The notes: generated by a model from the letters alone, not told the origin. A stretch of DNA of 64,000 nucleotides from Owenweeksia hongkongensis DSM 17368 (GCF_000236705.1 NC_016599.1:2356001-2420000); one strand, 5' to 3'; shown: positions 1 to 9,403, counted from the first letter of the stretch. Program-made: numbers and translations.

Positions 1-1416
1 ATTGAACAACTTATAGAAGCCAAAAAGCGACTGAAGCAAGCTGGTTTTCTCAGGTTGAGCCTCATGAAGCCGCTCAGCAAGCTTCGCTAGGCTCGCCCAA
101 ATTTGCGACAATGTATTGCTCTGATTAGCAAAAAACTGAACAAATTCCGCATTGAGCGTATCGCCACTTTCCTGCTGCAATTCGGCCGCAGAAATGAAGA
201 TTCTGTTCTGTTTTCGCATGTAATACCGGAGCGATTCTGTACTCACACTATCACCCACCCATCGCTTAAAAAGTGGGTGCCCCAGCATGTCATCCCACTT
301 CTGAAAATGGAAGCTCGGATGACCTTGTTTATCTCTTCGTCCGCTACTTTCAAACTCCTGAAACATTTCCAGTAATAGCTGAAAAAAACCAGCTACCGGA
401 GTATTGGAAAGTGGCAATCCCATCGTTACGTTTAGCGTAGAAACATCTGCCGCAAGATTGTTGAGAAAGGGCATCAGCATTTCTTCATCGGCTAGCACCA
501 CGGCCACATCTTCCAGCTGCTTTTCCTGAAACCGCAAAACAGCCGCATTGGCTGCAATGGCCTGCTGCTGACGGCCACTCACATTTACAACTTCTATATT
601 TTTGGGTATTTCCGAAAGGCTATTATGCATCCATCGGAAATCCTCTTTTTCAATCAGCTCTTGCACGAGCTTGCTTTGGCGCAAAAAGTTTCCCGCTTCC
701 TGATCGATATCATTAAAATAATACTCATCCACATCCCAATAAAAGTCAGCCAAGCCCTCATGATATAAAGTGCGCAGTATTTCCTCTTCCGAAGCATTGA
801 GGGCATTAAAACCAATGAACACAAACTTTTCAAATTGCTGTTTTAAAGTTTCAGTATGCGTGGTAATCGTATCCGCCATTTCGCGGTAAGCAAGCCCCTG
901 ATACACCACTTTTTCTTCTTTCAACCTTTCGGTGAAATGTGTGTACACATCCGGCAAAAGCCTCCATAGTTTGAGGTAATTCTGCACCAGCTCACTCATT
1001 TCCTTTTCAGGATCCAGGTCCCACCTCTTGATTCGCTCTACATCCGCCAAATAATCAAACACCTCACGGGCATTTACACGATAGCGATCCAGCTCATTAA
1101 AGTCCGCCAACAGCAAATGTGCCCACTGGCTGAAATTCGCAAAACTCTCTTTGGGCTCTGGCGCCACAGCCGCATAACTATCATACAACTTAAACATCAA
1201 GGACGGTTGATCGGCCTGTTGCCAGCCTAAGCTTTGCAGCATGAAATCTTCGATGGTGGTGATATACGGACTAAAAACCGGCTTGGTGATAAGCTTGCTC
1301 AATTCCTTTTTAAGGAAAACCGCAGCCCTACGGCTCGGCAATACGATTCCTATTTTTTGAAAATCCGGATAGCGTTCAAGAATATCAGCAGCGGTGCTCG
1401 TAAGAAAGTTGGCCAT
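1..1416 (-). CDS. AddB-like PD-(D/E)XK nuclease family protein (5' part, truncated by window edge)
   Basis: The reading frame is open for 472 codons from an ATG and runs off the left edge, so the C-terminal part is missing. The N-terminus resembles the inactivated helicase half of AddB/RecB-family exonucleases of Bacteroidota, with a conserved LPSRRAAVFLKKEL segment (residues 26-39) followed by a stretch ending TTIEDFML. In this family a PD-(D/E)XK nuclease domain with an iron-sulphur cluster usually lies at the C-terminus; that part is not visible. Inferred role: partner of an AddA-type helicase in processing double-strand breaks in the cytoplasm. The start is the only ATG near the family N-terminus. 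The family call rests on the N-terminal half only. Confidence 0.75.
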   Translation of the reverse strand, partial: MANFLTSTAADILERYPDFQKIGIVLPSRRAAVFLKKELSKLITKPVFSPYITTIEDFMLQSLGWQQADQPSLMFKLYDSYAAVAPEPKESFANFSQWAHLLLADFNELDRYRVNAREVFDYLADVERIKRWDLDPEKEMSELVQNYLKLWRLLPDVYTHFTERLKEEKVVYQGLAYREMADTITTHTETLKQQFEKFVFIGFNALNASEEEILRTLYHEGLADFYWDVDEYYFNDIDQEAGNFLRQSKLVQELIEKEDFRWMHNSLSEIPKNIEVVNVSGRQQQAIAANAAVLRFQEKQLEDVAVVLADEEMLMPFLNNLAADVSTLNVTMGLPLSNTPVAGFFQLLLEMFQEFESSGRRDKQGHPSFHFQKWDDMLGHPLFKRWVGDSVSTESLRYYMRKQNRIFISAAELQQESGDTLNAEFVQFFANQSNTLSQIWASLAKLAERLHEAQPEKTSLLQSLFGFYKLFN

Positions 1417-1483
1417 GGGAAATATTTAGGAGGGTAAAAGTAGGGAGGGATTTGGGATTGACGGTTTTTGAGTTGTGATTTAT

Positions 1484-1766
1484 CAAAAAATGGCACGCGG
1501 ATGAGCGCAGATTTAAAAGTTATAATTTCTTCACCGCAGAGTCACAGAGTACGCTGAGTTTTTCGCAGAGTAACATCTCTGACTTATTTCACTTTGCGTT
1601 TTTCTCTTTGCGCCCTTTGCGTGAAATGGGCATGCGGATAACGTTGTTAAGCGCAGATTGAGGAAATAATTTATCCGAGTTCTATCTTTCACCATTGAGG
1701 GCTCGGAGTTTCGCAGAGTTATCTTTGCGCTTTCTTTACTTAGCGTCTTTGCGTGAAACATTCACC
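1484..1766. repeat. degenerate composite repeat patch (CGCAGAG / CGCAAAG type)
   Basis: This non-coding stretch is made of short related words such as caccgcagagtcacagag, tttcgcagagt, ctttgcgtgaaa and cacgcggatgagcgcag, mostly in one orientation. The same vocabulary (acgcaaagtcgcaaagg, actctgtgtactcggtgg, ggaatacggattacgc) forms the much cleaner array near 31.6-32.2 kb, so this looks like an old, decayed member of the same family. It lies in the 471-bp gap between the nuclease gene and the first barrel gene. Open frames across it are spurious. Confidence 0.6.
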
Positions 1767-1857
1767 ATGGAGATTGCGCGAAAGGTATTTCATCTGTTTA
1801 ATCATTGTAATCACTGACTCAGCGTATTCTCTTTTTATACTACTTCAAAAACTTAAT

Positions 1858-1865
1858 TAGATTTG
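1858..1865 (+). promoter_or_regulatory. putative -7 element TAGATTTG
   Basis: Matches the Bacteroidota -7 consensus TAnnTTTG, 22 nt before the ATG of the first barrel gene. No clear TTG -33 box was found at the expected distance. Confidence 0.35.
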
Positions 1866-1887
1866 CTGTACGAAAACCCCTATAAAA

Positions 1888-2598
1888 ATGCGCTCAACTA
1901 TTTACTTCGCTATTGCTTTCTTGCTATTCTGCTTTTCAGCAAAAGCCCAAAATAGCTTCTCATTCAAAAGCGGAATAAAAAACAGTCCTGAGGGTTTGGT
2001 GCACCCTGAGACTTATCTTTTTCTTGGAGACGAATGGACATCCATCATAAACACAAATGCGGTCATTCCTCAGTTCGACTTAGGGTTTACTTTAAAAGAT
2101 CCCGGCAGCCAATGGGCTTTATATTTTGGTCTGAACTACCGTCACATCGAAACAAAATCCACAGTATACTATGACATTCAAAGTGGACCAGGTGGATATA
2201 GCACGCCCCCTTTTAACGTGGATTACGTCACTTCCTTAAACTACTTCGGGGTTAGTTTGGGAGCGGCTTATTTTATTCCATCCAAAAATAGAAACTCACA
2301 ATTGAGTATTCCCTTTGGGGTGCAGATGCTACTTCCATTTTCGTGCACGGCAACTCAAGAACTCGGACAGGACACCTACTTGTCTAGCGAAATATTCCAA
2401 GGTCAAAATTTTTCCGATGGCATTTATCTTGGACTGTATTTACGCCCTACTTATTCCTTTAAGTTATCCAAAAAATCAAATAGCCCTTGGCGCTTTGGCA
2501 TTTTTGCAGAAGCTGAACTCTTACATTTAAATCAGCCAAATCATGACCCTTCATTTCTTGGAGGTGGTGGTTTTGAAATACGATATTTGCTCAACTAA
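1888..2598 (+). CDS. predicted outer-membrane beta-barrel protein (first of tandem pair)
   Basis: A 236-residue protein with a clear signal peptide (hydrophobic run followed by SAKAQ, about residues 1-21). The rest is rich in alternating aromatic and polar strands and ends in a barrel-like strand with a GGGGFEIRYLL tail, so it is probably a small outer-membrane barrel. I do not recognise a named family. It is a tandem paralog of the next gene: the tails SPWRFGIFAE...DPSFLGGGGFEIRYLL and SPWNFALFAD...DPSLFIGGGLGVRYAL correspond closely. The two genes are 7 bp apart and almost certainly co-transcribed. Substrate or role unknown. Confidence 0.7.
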   Translation: MRSTIYFAIAFLLFCFSAKAQNSFSFKSGIKNSPEGLVHPETYLFLGDEWTSIINTNAVIPQFDLGFTLKDPGSQWALYFGLNYRHIETKSTVYYDIQSGPGGYSTPPFNVDYVTSLNYFGVSLGAAYFIPSKNRNSQLSIPFGVQMLLPFSCTATQELGQDTYLSSEIFQGQNFSDGIYLGLYLRPTYSFKLSKKSNSPWRFGIFAEAELLHLNQPNHDPSFLGGGGFEIRYLLN

Positions 2599-2605
2599 AC
2601 AACGC

Positions 2606-3328
2606 ATGAAAAAACTAACCCTCCTTCTCGCCCTTGCTGTTTTTAGCCTTTCGGCAAAAGCTCAAGCACCGCAAAAAACGCAAATCTCGCTTGATGTAAG
2701 CGCAGCTTACCAGCCTGAGAGTTATTTTTTTGGCCCCGCTTTAGAAATGGGCTTTTCCCCAAAAAAAACCTATGACCTTCTTCCTATTTTTACAGGGCAA
2801 CTGGGTGTCAGAGATTTCATTGGCCGCAGCGGCTGGTTCTATGAGGGAAGTATGGTTTACAATTATACCCAACTTCACCTTAGCTCTAAATTAACTTTCC
2901 CTGATCAAATTGACCCATACTATGGTTTTGTAAAAGAAACCAGTACTCCTAAAATCGAAATTCGCGAACATTATCATTCTTTAGGTTTAAGCGCAGGAGC
3001 CGGGTACCGTTGGCAAAACAGAACGCAAAATAAGAGATTTGTGCTCCCTCTTGGTTTTAAAACCTACAACACCTTTGACCGAAAACAAACCACGAAAACC
3101 GATGAAGGGAAAACTTCTCGAAAGATATTTCAAGATGCCAAATTTGAAGACTGGCTATACTATGGTATTTACACCAAGCCATCTTTTGAGTTTTCACTTT
3201 CCAAAAAGAGATCACCCTGGAACTTTGCCCTATTTGCAGATGTAAGCTTGCTCTGGAATGCAAGCTCAGATTTGGACCCATCCTTATTTATTGGAGGAGG
3301 GTTGGGTGTACGCTATGCGCTTAAATAA
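2606..3328 (+). CDS. predicted outer-membrane beta-barrel protein (second of tandem pair)
   Basis: A 240-residue protein. The frame is open further upstream, but the start chosen here is the ATG giving MKKLTLLLALAVFSLSAKAQ, a typical signal peptide; it lies 7 bp after the preceding stop, whereas the longer version would run into the upstream gene and bury the signal. The body has repeated amphipathic strands and the same SPW...LFAD...GGG...RYAL terminal pattern as its upstream paralog, consistent with an outer-membrane barrel. Function unknown; tandem duplication with divergence is the simplest reading. Confidence 0.72.
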   Translation: MKKLTLLLALAVFSLSAKAQAPQKTQISLDVSAAYQPESYFFGPALEMGFSPKKTYDLLPIFTGQLGVRDFIGRSGWFYEGSMVYNYTQLHLSSKLTFPDQIDPYYGFVKETSTPKIEIREHYHSLGLSAGAGYRWQNRTQNKRFVLPLGFKTYNTFDRKQTTKTDEGKTSRKIFQDAKFEDWLYYGIYTKPSFEFSLSKKRSPWNFALFADVSLLWNASSDLDPSLFIGGGLGVRYALK

Positions 3329-3369
3329 AAAAGCCAAATCTTGGGACAGGTCCGACTTTATACAATCTA

Positions 3370-4158
3370 CTAAAACAACTTTTCAATAAACCAATATTTG
3401 AGTTTACCTAGAGGTCCCTTCTTCCAAGAATAGTACCCTCCCCCATCTAAAGAGTAATACTTAAAAGGAAGCTCCTTGATAATTTTCTTTTGCTTTTTCT
3501 TAAATGATATGCTTTCATCCACAGCCCTCACCAAGTTGCCATACACATTAGAAGAATCATTGGGAATGGTTCGCATTGCAAGCATAATTTCCACACAACT
3601 ATTATGAAATGTGAATAGATTATTGCACAAGCCAAAATTCGGCCTTACCTCAACTCCATCAACAAAATAGACCTTATTACTATCAACCAGAGTAGTGCCT
3701 TTGACAAATTCCTTGCTCAATCTATTAAGGTCAATGTTACTATTCAGTTTTCTTAAATCCTTGCTACTCAATAGTCGATTTACAATCGTTGGCGTATCAG
3801 CACATAACCCATATTTATCATGTTTGTTTCTGGCCAAATGCGCATGTGCACTGTCATAAGTCATTTCGTAAACAACTAAAGAAAAACTACCCGATACAAT
3901 TGAGTCATTTTTAACAACTAAGTTGAAGAAAGTATTATCTCGATAGCCATAGAAATCATAAAATGAGCACACAGCGGAGTCCACACTGGCCATCACAAAC
4001 AACTCATCCTGATACCAGAATGAACAACCAGATTCATCAAAATTCGAAAAGGCATAAACTGAATCACACTCTTGAGCTGACAAGGTCCTTGCCATAAGAG
4101 CCAGAAAAATGAACGAGTAAGTAATTTTCGTCCGGAGCCTTTCCTTGTAAATCCCCAT
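3370..4158 (-). CDS. hypothetical secreted protein
   Basis: A 262-residue protein with an N-terminal signal peptide (ITYSFIFLALMARTLSAQ, then the mature part begins ECDS). The ATG overlaps the TGA of menB as TGATG, suggesting translational coupling; a GTG four codons upstream is possible but would overlap menB more. The mature part has several cysteines and no motif I recognise. Composition is AT-richer than menB. Its link to menaquinone synthesis is probably only positional. Confidence 0.6.
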   Translation of the reverse strand: MGIYKERLRTKITYSFIFLALMARTLSAQECDSVYAFSNFDESGCSFWYQDELFVMASVDSAVCSFYDFYGYRDNTFFNLVVKNDSIVSGSFSLVVYEMTYDSAHAHLARNKHDKYGLCADTPTIVNRLLSSKDLRKLNSNIDLNRLSKEFVKGTTLVDSNKVYFVDGVEVRPNFGLCNNLFTFHNSCVEIMLAMRTIPNDSSNVYGNLVRAVDESISFKKKQKKIIKELPFKYYSLDGGGYYSWKKGPLGKLKYWFIEKLF

Positions 4159-5000
4159 CAAGGAATCCACTTATTCTCACCAAAGTTTGGCTTGCGCTTT
4201 TCCAAAAATGCATTTCTGCCTTCTGCAGCTTCTTCGGTCATATAGGCAAGGCGGGTGGCTTCACCGGCAAATACCTGCTGGCCCACCATACCATCATCGG
4301 TAAGGTTCATGGCAAACTTTAGCATTTTGATAGAAGTAGGCGACTTGGCCAATATCTCTTGCGCCCATTCGTAGGCTGTATCTTCCAGCTCATCGTGTGG
4401 CACCACTTTGTTTACCATACCCATTTCATAGGCTTCTTGAGCAGAGTAGTTTCGTCCTAAAAAGAAAATTTCTCTGGCTTTTTTCTGTCCCACCATTTTT
4501 GCCAAATAAGCTGAGCCATAGCCACCGTCAAAGCTGGTAACGTCTGCATCTGTTTGTTTAAAAATAGCATGCTCCTTACTGGCCAAGGTCATATCGCAAA
4601 CCACGTGAAGGCTATGTCCGCCACCCACGGCCCAGCCGGGCACCACAGCAATTACCACCTTTGGCATAAAGCGGATTAGGCGCTGTACCTCCAAAATATT
4701 TAATCTGTGATAGCCATCTTCTCCCACATAACCTTGATGTCCGCGAGCTGATTGATCGCCACCAGAACAAAAAGAATAAACACCATCTCTGGTAGAAGGC
4801 CCCTCCGCAGAAAGGAGGATTACCCCTATTGAGGTATCTTCTTGCGCATCGTAAAAAGCATCATATAACTCTTTGGTGGTTTTTGGTCTAAATGCATTTC
4901 TAACGTTTGGTCTATTAAACGCAATTCTTGCAACCCCGTTACACTTTTTATAGGTAATATCTTCAAATTCGGCTGCGGTGGTCCAATTTATAGTGCTCAT
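4158..5000 (-). CDS. menB: 1,4-dihydroxy-2-naphthoyl-CoA synthase
   Basis: Crotonase-superfamily enzyme that cyclises o-succinylbenzoyl-CoA in menaquinone synthesis, acting in the cytoplasm. The 280-residue product has the MenB-type oxyanion-hole segments SGGDQ (79-83) and GWAVGGGHSL (122-131) and the MenB-specific TSFDGGYGSAYLA segment (from about 155), which separates MenB from generic enoyl-CoA hydratases. The start at MSTINW is preferred over upstream in-frame codons because it fits family length and lies about 25 nt after a good promoter. No other men genes are in the window. It overlaps the following secreted-protein gene by one base. Confidence 0.93.
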   Translation of the reverse strand: MSTINWTTAAEFEDITYKKCNGVARIAFNRPNVRNAFRPKTTKELYDAFYDAQEDTSIGVILLSAEGPSTRDGVYSFCSGGDQSARGHQGYVGEDGYHRLNILEVQRLIRFMPKVVIAVVPGWAVGGGHSLHVVCDMTLASKEHAIFKQTDADVTSFDGGYGSAYLAKMVGQKKAREIFFLGRNYSAQEAYEMGMVNKVVPHDELEDTAYEWAQEILAKSPTSIKMLKFAMNLTDDGMVGQQVFAGEATRLAYMTEEAAEGRNAFLEKRKPNFGENKWIP

Positions 5001-5025
5001 CAGATTATGTCTTTTTATAAGACTG

Positions 5026-5054
5026 CAAATGTAAGTACACATTATCAAAACCAA
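5026..5054 (-). promoter_or_regulatory. Bacteroidota-type promoter of menB
   Basis: On the minus strand a TTG box (5054-5052) is followed after 18 bp by TACATTTG (5033-5026), matching the TTG-N17-20-TAnnTTTG consensus of the main Bacteroidota sigma factor. It sits 25 nt upstream of the chosen menB ATG and supports that start. Confidence 0.6.
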
Positions 5055-5185
5055 TTGCCTAGTACAAATCGATATTGGCTTTTCTTCTATTTTAGAATCT
5101 TATTTTCAGATATATCATATTTGTGCATTCTCGGTTTTATATTGGAAACTGTACTTTAGTTTGCGAAAAGCAAGCACCTTAACTT

Positions 5186-6187
5186 ATGTTAGAACTTAGT
5201 TTTGATTCTGTAGCCGAGCCTTTGCTTGGCCCAAAATGGCAAAGCCTGTATAAGGCTTACTGGCCGGCTTACAAAAAATGGTATGAAAGCAATGGTGCCG
5301 ATAAAAAACCTAGTTTGGGAATTGCCAAAAACAGGCTTCAGCGCTATATGCCAGAAATGATGCCTACCTACGAACGTATGTGCGAACTGGCTGGTGATGA
5401 TAATACAGCCCATCGTTTTCTTACGGGCTGGCAACCTCCTGCATATATTTCTGGCTGCTCGCAAGCCGTCTTTACCGATTCGCCCACGCTGGTGCGTAAT
5501 TATGATTATCACCCGCATCTTATTGAAGGCACATTGCTACATAGTTCGTGGAATGGAAAACAAGTGATGGCCGTAAGCGATTGTTTAATGGGTGTTTTAG
5601 ACGGAATGAATTCTGATGGACTTGTGGTCTCGCTCACCTTTGGTGGAAGGCGCAATGTAGGCCGCGGATTTGGAATTCCATTTGTGCTACGCTACATACT
5701 TGAATTTTGTAGTAATGTAGCCGAAGCTGTGGAGGTACTAAAGACAGTGCCCGTCCACATGGCGTATAACATTATGCTGCTCGATAAAACCGGAGCCCAC
5801 AGTATGATTATGATTACTCCACAGCAGCAGCCAAGAGTTACGGATATGCGCGCCTGTGCCAATCATCAAGGTGAACTGCGCTGGCCGGACACCAAACGAT
5901 TTCCCAATAGCCTGGAGCGCGAGCGTTTTTTGAATGAACTGCTTAGCCGGCCGGGTCTCACGGAATGGGAAATGGCCGATAACTTTTTGCGGGTACCCTT
6001 ATTTAACACAAGATACAAACGTGGAGCCGGCACCATTTATACTGCCGTGTATCGCCCAGCTGAAGGCTATATGCAACTTCGCTGGCCTGATAAAACCATT
6101 ACCCAATCCTTTGCTTATTTTGAAGAAGCCTCCACCCCTATTTTCATTTATGCTCCTGATTTGGAGGAAGAGCTGAAAAGCAAATAG
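5186..6187 (+). CDS. C45-family Ntn hydrolase / acyl-CoA:6-APA acyltransferase-like protein
   Basis: A 333-residue cytoplasmic protein (no signal peptide) resembling the C45 peptidase / isopenicillin-N acyltransferase-like group. The Gly90-Cys91 junction in YISGCSQAVF fits the autoproteolytic site that exposes an N-terminal nucleophile cysteine, and RNYDY (104-108) matches the conserved (A/R)RNYD segment shortly after it. Family members hydrolyse or transfer acyl groups on amide substrates; the substrate here is unknown. A choloylglycine-hydrolase-like role is an alternative. Its stop codon directly abuts the stop of the convergent T9SS gene. Confidence 0.72.
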   Translation: MLELSFDSVAEPLLGPKWQSLYKAYWPAYKKWYESNGADKKPSLGIAKNRLQRYMPEMMPTYERMCELAGDDNTAHRFLTGWQPPAYISGCSQAVFTDSPTLVRNYDYHPHLIEGTLLHSSWNGKQVMAVSDCLMGVLDGMNSDGLVVSLTFGGRRNVGRGFGIPFVLRYILEFCSNVAEAVEVLKTVPVHMAYNIMLLDKTGAHSMIMITPQQQPRVTDMRACANHQGELRWPDTKRFPNSLERERFLNELLSRPGLTEWEMADNFLRVPLFNTRYKRGAGTIYTAVYRPAEGYMQLRWPDKTITQSFAYFEEASTPIFIYAPDLEEELKSK

Positions 6188-8773
6188 CTACAGCTTTACT
6201 ACCTTGAAAGTATTACCAGCAATATTGATAAAGTAATAACCTGCCGGAAGATGATGTATATCAATTTGCCAGTGACTTCCCTGAGCTAACTTTTCTCGTA
6301 AAACCACCTTTCCTGAAAGGTTTGTCAAATGTACTTCCGGAGCTTGTTCATCTGTACTTTCAATGTTTATGACACCAGTTGCTGGATTGGGAAACAATGA
6401 AAAAATATTTTTGGCGGGGAGTTCTTCAATACCAATGTTCGGAACCGTGATCTTCATGCAATGTCTGGCTGTTACTCCGCATACATCGGTAGCATCGAGG
6501 CACACATTGTACACTCCTGTATTTGCATAAGTATGAGATATCTTCTTACCACTCCCAAAGGTTCCATCACCAAAACGCCAGGTACCTTGCACAAAACCAA
6601 TTGAGCTAGCTGCAAAATCAACATCCAAATTGTTTACCCGAGCAGAAAAAGTAGCATTACCCGTATTTGTAAAAGCAAGTACCTCCACCGTATCTGTATA
6701 AATACAAGTGCCTTTGTACAATGTAGCCCAATATTTTCCTGATTGATGCACATTCCTACTCGGCTGACTGCTACCGTCATTCCACCGCAAACTGTCCAGG
6801 CCGTTGGTATTTATACTCAGAAGTACAGAATCATTTGTACACAAAAGAGGAATCTCAGGTGTAATTTTGGAAGGCCCAAAAATTTCAATGCTATCCTTTC
6901 TATAGCAACCGTCTTCATCTTTTGCGGTAAGCACATACACACCCGGCCCGTTTATATAAGTATTGTGAATAGTGCTCCCTGTACTCCAATCAAAGCTTTG
7001 ATAAGTGTAGGGCGCAGAAATGGAGAAGTTTGCATTATCACAATACATCTTGTTTCCGGTGGAGGTTGTAAAATTAATTCCCGCACCATAATATCGCACA
7101 GAGTCGCGTACAATTTTTATTTGGTCGGTAGCTACGCAGCCATTTGAAGTAGAAACATCTAAGGTGTAAGTGATAGTACTGTCGGGTGATGCAATGGGAA
7201 ACTGGGCCGTAGGATCACTTAAGCCATGAGCTGGCGACCATTGATAAGTAAGCTGAGAAACGCTACCGCTGCGTGGCACCAACTTAATTGATTCACCGCA
7301 ATACAAAAAAGTATCTTTTGGAAGGGATAAGCCAATTATTGAGTCACGTTTAAACTTAGCTACGAAGTTTCCGTATTGAACGGTAGAGAAGTTTCCGAAG
7401 AGATACGAATCTGAATTTATACCGGATATATACACGTTTTCCTGTAAATCTACTCCTAAGCCAATTGGCCTTGCCAATGAACCATTTACACTACCATGCG
7501 GTGCATAGGCTGCACCTCCCCAATGGTAATTTCCACCACTGTCCATTTTACAAATAAAGAGACCCGTGATATTTCCAGCAGATAACAAATCATTTCCAAA
7601 GGTGAGGTCGTTATCAAAAATCCCAGAAAAATAAGTATCACCATTGCCTAAAGTAATAGCCTCACTATGAAAGTTGGAAAAAGCTAAACTCACCGAGGCT
7701 CCTCCAAAATATTCGGCCCAAGCCCATTGTTTCTGAGGGTTAATTTTTGCGACATAACTAAGTTGCGTGCCTCCTGTCAATAGAGTTGATCCAAACTGAA
7801 TGGCATCAATAAACGATTCTCCTGTAATGTATAAGTTGCCAAAATCATCATAAGCTGCGTGCCAAGTTTTGGGCCCTGAAACAGTATTTGAACCTGCTGC
7901 TGTTAGCCACCATGATTCTTGCCCGGCAGCATCATAACCCAAAATGGCCAAAGCATATTGCCCTCCAGTAGTGGAGACCGTTTGACTTGCAAAGGTTAGG
8001 CTACCCACATAATTTGTGATTACAGTGGGTGCCTGAGCATTATCCACCGCTATTATTGGTGAATGTGAGCTTCTCTCGAAATCTCTGGCCCAAAGCCATG
8101 TTCCCGATGAATCGATTTTTGATATATAGTACGTATCTCCAGAAGTAGATAATGGAATATTCCCGAAAGAAATGGTAGATGAAGACTGTGGATAAATACT
8201 AGCACTACCGGCAATGTATATATTTCCATTCGCATCCCCTTCTATGGAAGAAGGCTCTACTTTCATTTGGCTCTCCGCTTGAGTAGCCCATAGCCATTGC
8301 TGAGTGTTTGTATTGAGGCGCGCCACAAAAGTGTTGAAAGAACCAAGATGAAGCTCGGATAATGTATCGCTACCAAAGATGGCTGTATGGGTGTAAATTC
8401 CGGTTACCGTAATAAACCCGGCCTCGTCAAAGTAAAAGTCGTGTGGAATTGGAAAGTTGTTAAATCCCGAAGGTAATTTAGCTTCAAATTGCACTGCCCA
8501 GCTCCACACTTGATTTTTAGAATACTTTGCGATGAAGTGACTGGTATCAGGTGTACTAAGCGTAATCCCTGCAATGGTAAAAGCACCCTGAAAAGTTCCA
8601 ACAAAGTACATGTTACCAGCTGTATCGCCATGTGATTCCAACAACTGCACATGACTAGGCAAACCTACATCAAAAGCCCATTCCCATGTAGGGCAGTCAT
8701 TTTGAGCTTTCGCTAAAAACCCTATTAAAAATGCAATTGAGAAAAATAGAGTCCTAAGCACTTGCTTTTTCAT
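6188..8773 (-). CDS. large T9SS cargo protein: SBBP-type beta-propeller, PKD domain, type A sorting domain
   Basis: An 861-residue secreted protein. Start at MKKQ gives a signal peptide ending LAKAQ (residue 24). The first ~430 residues carry repeated blades of the form DxxGNxYxxGxF...FGxxxLxxxxxxxFIAKxxxxxxWxWA, typical of SBBP-like propellers. A region with Ig-like segments follows (KLVPRSGS...YQWSP), then a PKD domain (WRFGDGTF...HTYANTGVYNVCL) and a type A sorting domain (IFSLFPNPATGVINI...GYYFINI...KVVKL). In this family the sorting domain directs export by T9SS and surface attachment. It is a full-length paralog of the protein at 16.7-19.2 kb. Binding target unknown. Confidence 0.85.
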   Translation of the reverse strand: MKKQVLRTLFFSIAFLIGFLAKAQNDCPTWEWAFDVGLPSHVQLLESHGDTAGNMYFVGTFQGAFTIAGITLSTPDTSHFIAKYSKNQVWSWAVQFEAKLPSGFNNFPIPHDFYFDEAGFITVTGIYTHTAIFGSDTLSELHLGSFNTFVARLNTNTQQWLWATQAESQMKVEPSSIEGDANGNIYIAGSASIYPQSSSTISFGNIPLSTSGDTYYISKIDSSGTWLWARDFERSSHSPIIAVDNAQAPTVITNYVGSLTFASQTVSTTGGQYALAILGYDAAGQESWWLTAAGSNTVSGPKTWHAAYDDFGNLYITGESFIDAIQFGSTLLTGGTQLSYVAKINPQKQWAWAEYFGGASVSLAFSNFHSEAITLGNGDTYFSGIFDNDLTFGNDLLSAGNITGLFICKMDSGGNYHWGGAAYAPHGSVNGSLARPIGLGVDLQENVYISGINSDSYLFGNFSTVQYGNFVAKFKRDSIIGLSLPKDTFLYCGESIKLVPRSGSVSQLTYQWSPAHGLSDPTAQFPIASPDSTITYTLDVSTSNGCVATDQIKIVRDSVRYYGAGINFTTSTGNKMYCDNANFSISAPYTYQSFDWSTGSTIHNTYINGPGVYVLTAKDEDGCYRKDSIEIFGPSKITPEIPLLCTNDSVLLSINTNGLDSLRWNDGSSQPSRNVHQSGKYWATLYKGTCIYTDTVEVLAFTNTGNATFSARVNNLDVDFAASSIGFVQGTWRFGDGTFGSGKKISHTYANTGVYNVCLDATDVCGVTARHCMKITVPNIGIEELPAKNIFSLFPNPATGVINIESTDEQAPEVHLTNLSGKVVLREKLAQGSHWQIDIHHLPAGYYFINIAGNTFKVVKL

Positions 8774-8922
8774 ACTCACCAATAGTTTGATACCACAAAG
8801 ATGTAGAAATTTAAGTCGAGTATTTCCTACAAATTAGCCGCAGCGTACACCTATTTATTTTAGCAACTAAAAAACCACTAATGAATAGAGAGGTGCTTTT
8901 GGTATTTTTGAAAAGCAAGGTT

Positions 8923-9381
8923 TTACTCTTTCATAAGCTTAATCGATGCTCCATTTTGATTTAAAATATAAACGCCCTGCGGCAAATGACCTAGGCCAAT
9001 TCGCTGATTGGCCTCCACCATTTGGATCATTCGTCTCATTCCGGTAATATCATAAATCTCCACCTTTCCCCTTTGAGCTACCGTGATATAGCCTTTAGCA
9101 AGATTAGGGTAAATAGATGTAGCAACATTCGCTTCTTCCACACCGAGGATTGTTCCATTTACAAGCTCTATATAATTTGCGTTTGGAATAACATCCGAAG
9201 GACCACTTCCGCTAATGTCAAAAATAGAATCCTGTTTAACCGAAAGTGCAGAAGCAAATTCTGTAACATCAAGGCTATGACTATAATCATCACCGTTTTG
9301 ATCTGTTGCTAATTGGGTAAAACTTTGTGCGCTAAGCACACCGACCTAGCACAGGGCTGCTGCGAATACAAGTTTTTTCAT
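8923..9381 (-). pseudogene. small T9SS cargo pseudogene: amber codon in signal peptide plus internal deletion
   Basis: From ATG at 9381 the frame reads MKKLVFAAALC, then TAG (9348-9346), then VGVLSAQSFTQLATDQNGDD in the same frame, so a normal signal peptide is cut by an amber codon. Downstream the frame stays open to a type A sorting-domain-like end. Compared with the intact paralog at 15.2-16.0 kb, the start (ATDxxGDD) and the FDIS..GPSDVxPxxNY segment match, but about 120 residues between them are missing. The sorting-domain PNP motif is degraded to PNL. Its upstream region still resembles that of the paralog. Read-through is conceivable, but the double lesion favours a pseudogene. Confidence 0.75.
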
Positions 9382-9403
9382 CATTAGAATATTTAGTTTC
9401 TAA

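Noticed and set aside
103-375. Plus-strand open frame near the left edge
   Set aside because: Antisense to the AddB-like nuclease frame, which is open without stops for 472 codons.
5431-5458. GCAACC motif as a further ECF promoter
   Set aside because: It lies inside the C45-family gene and has no CGTC-like box after 16 bp; other intragenic copies (for example at 13.5 and 32.8 kb) fail in the same way.
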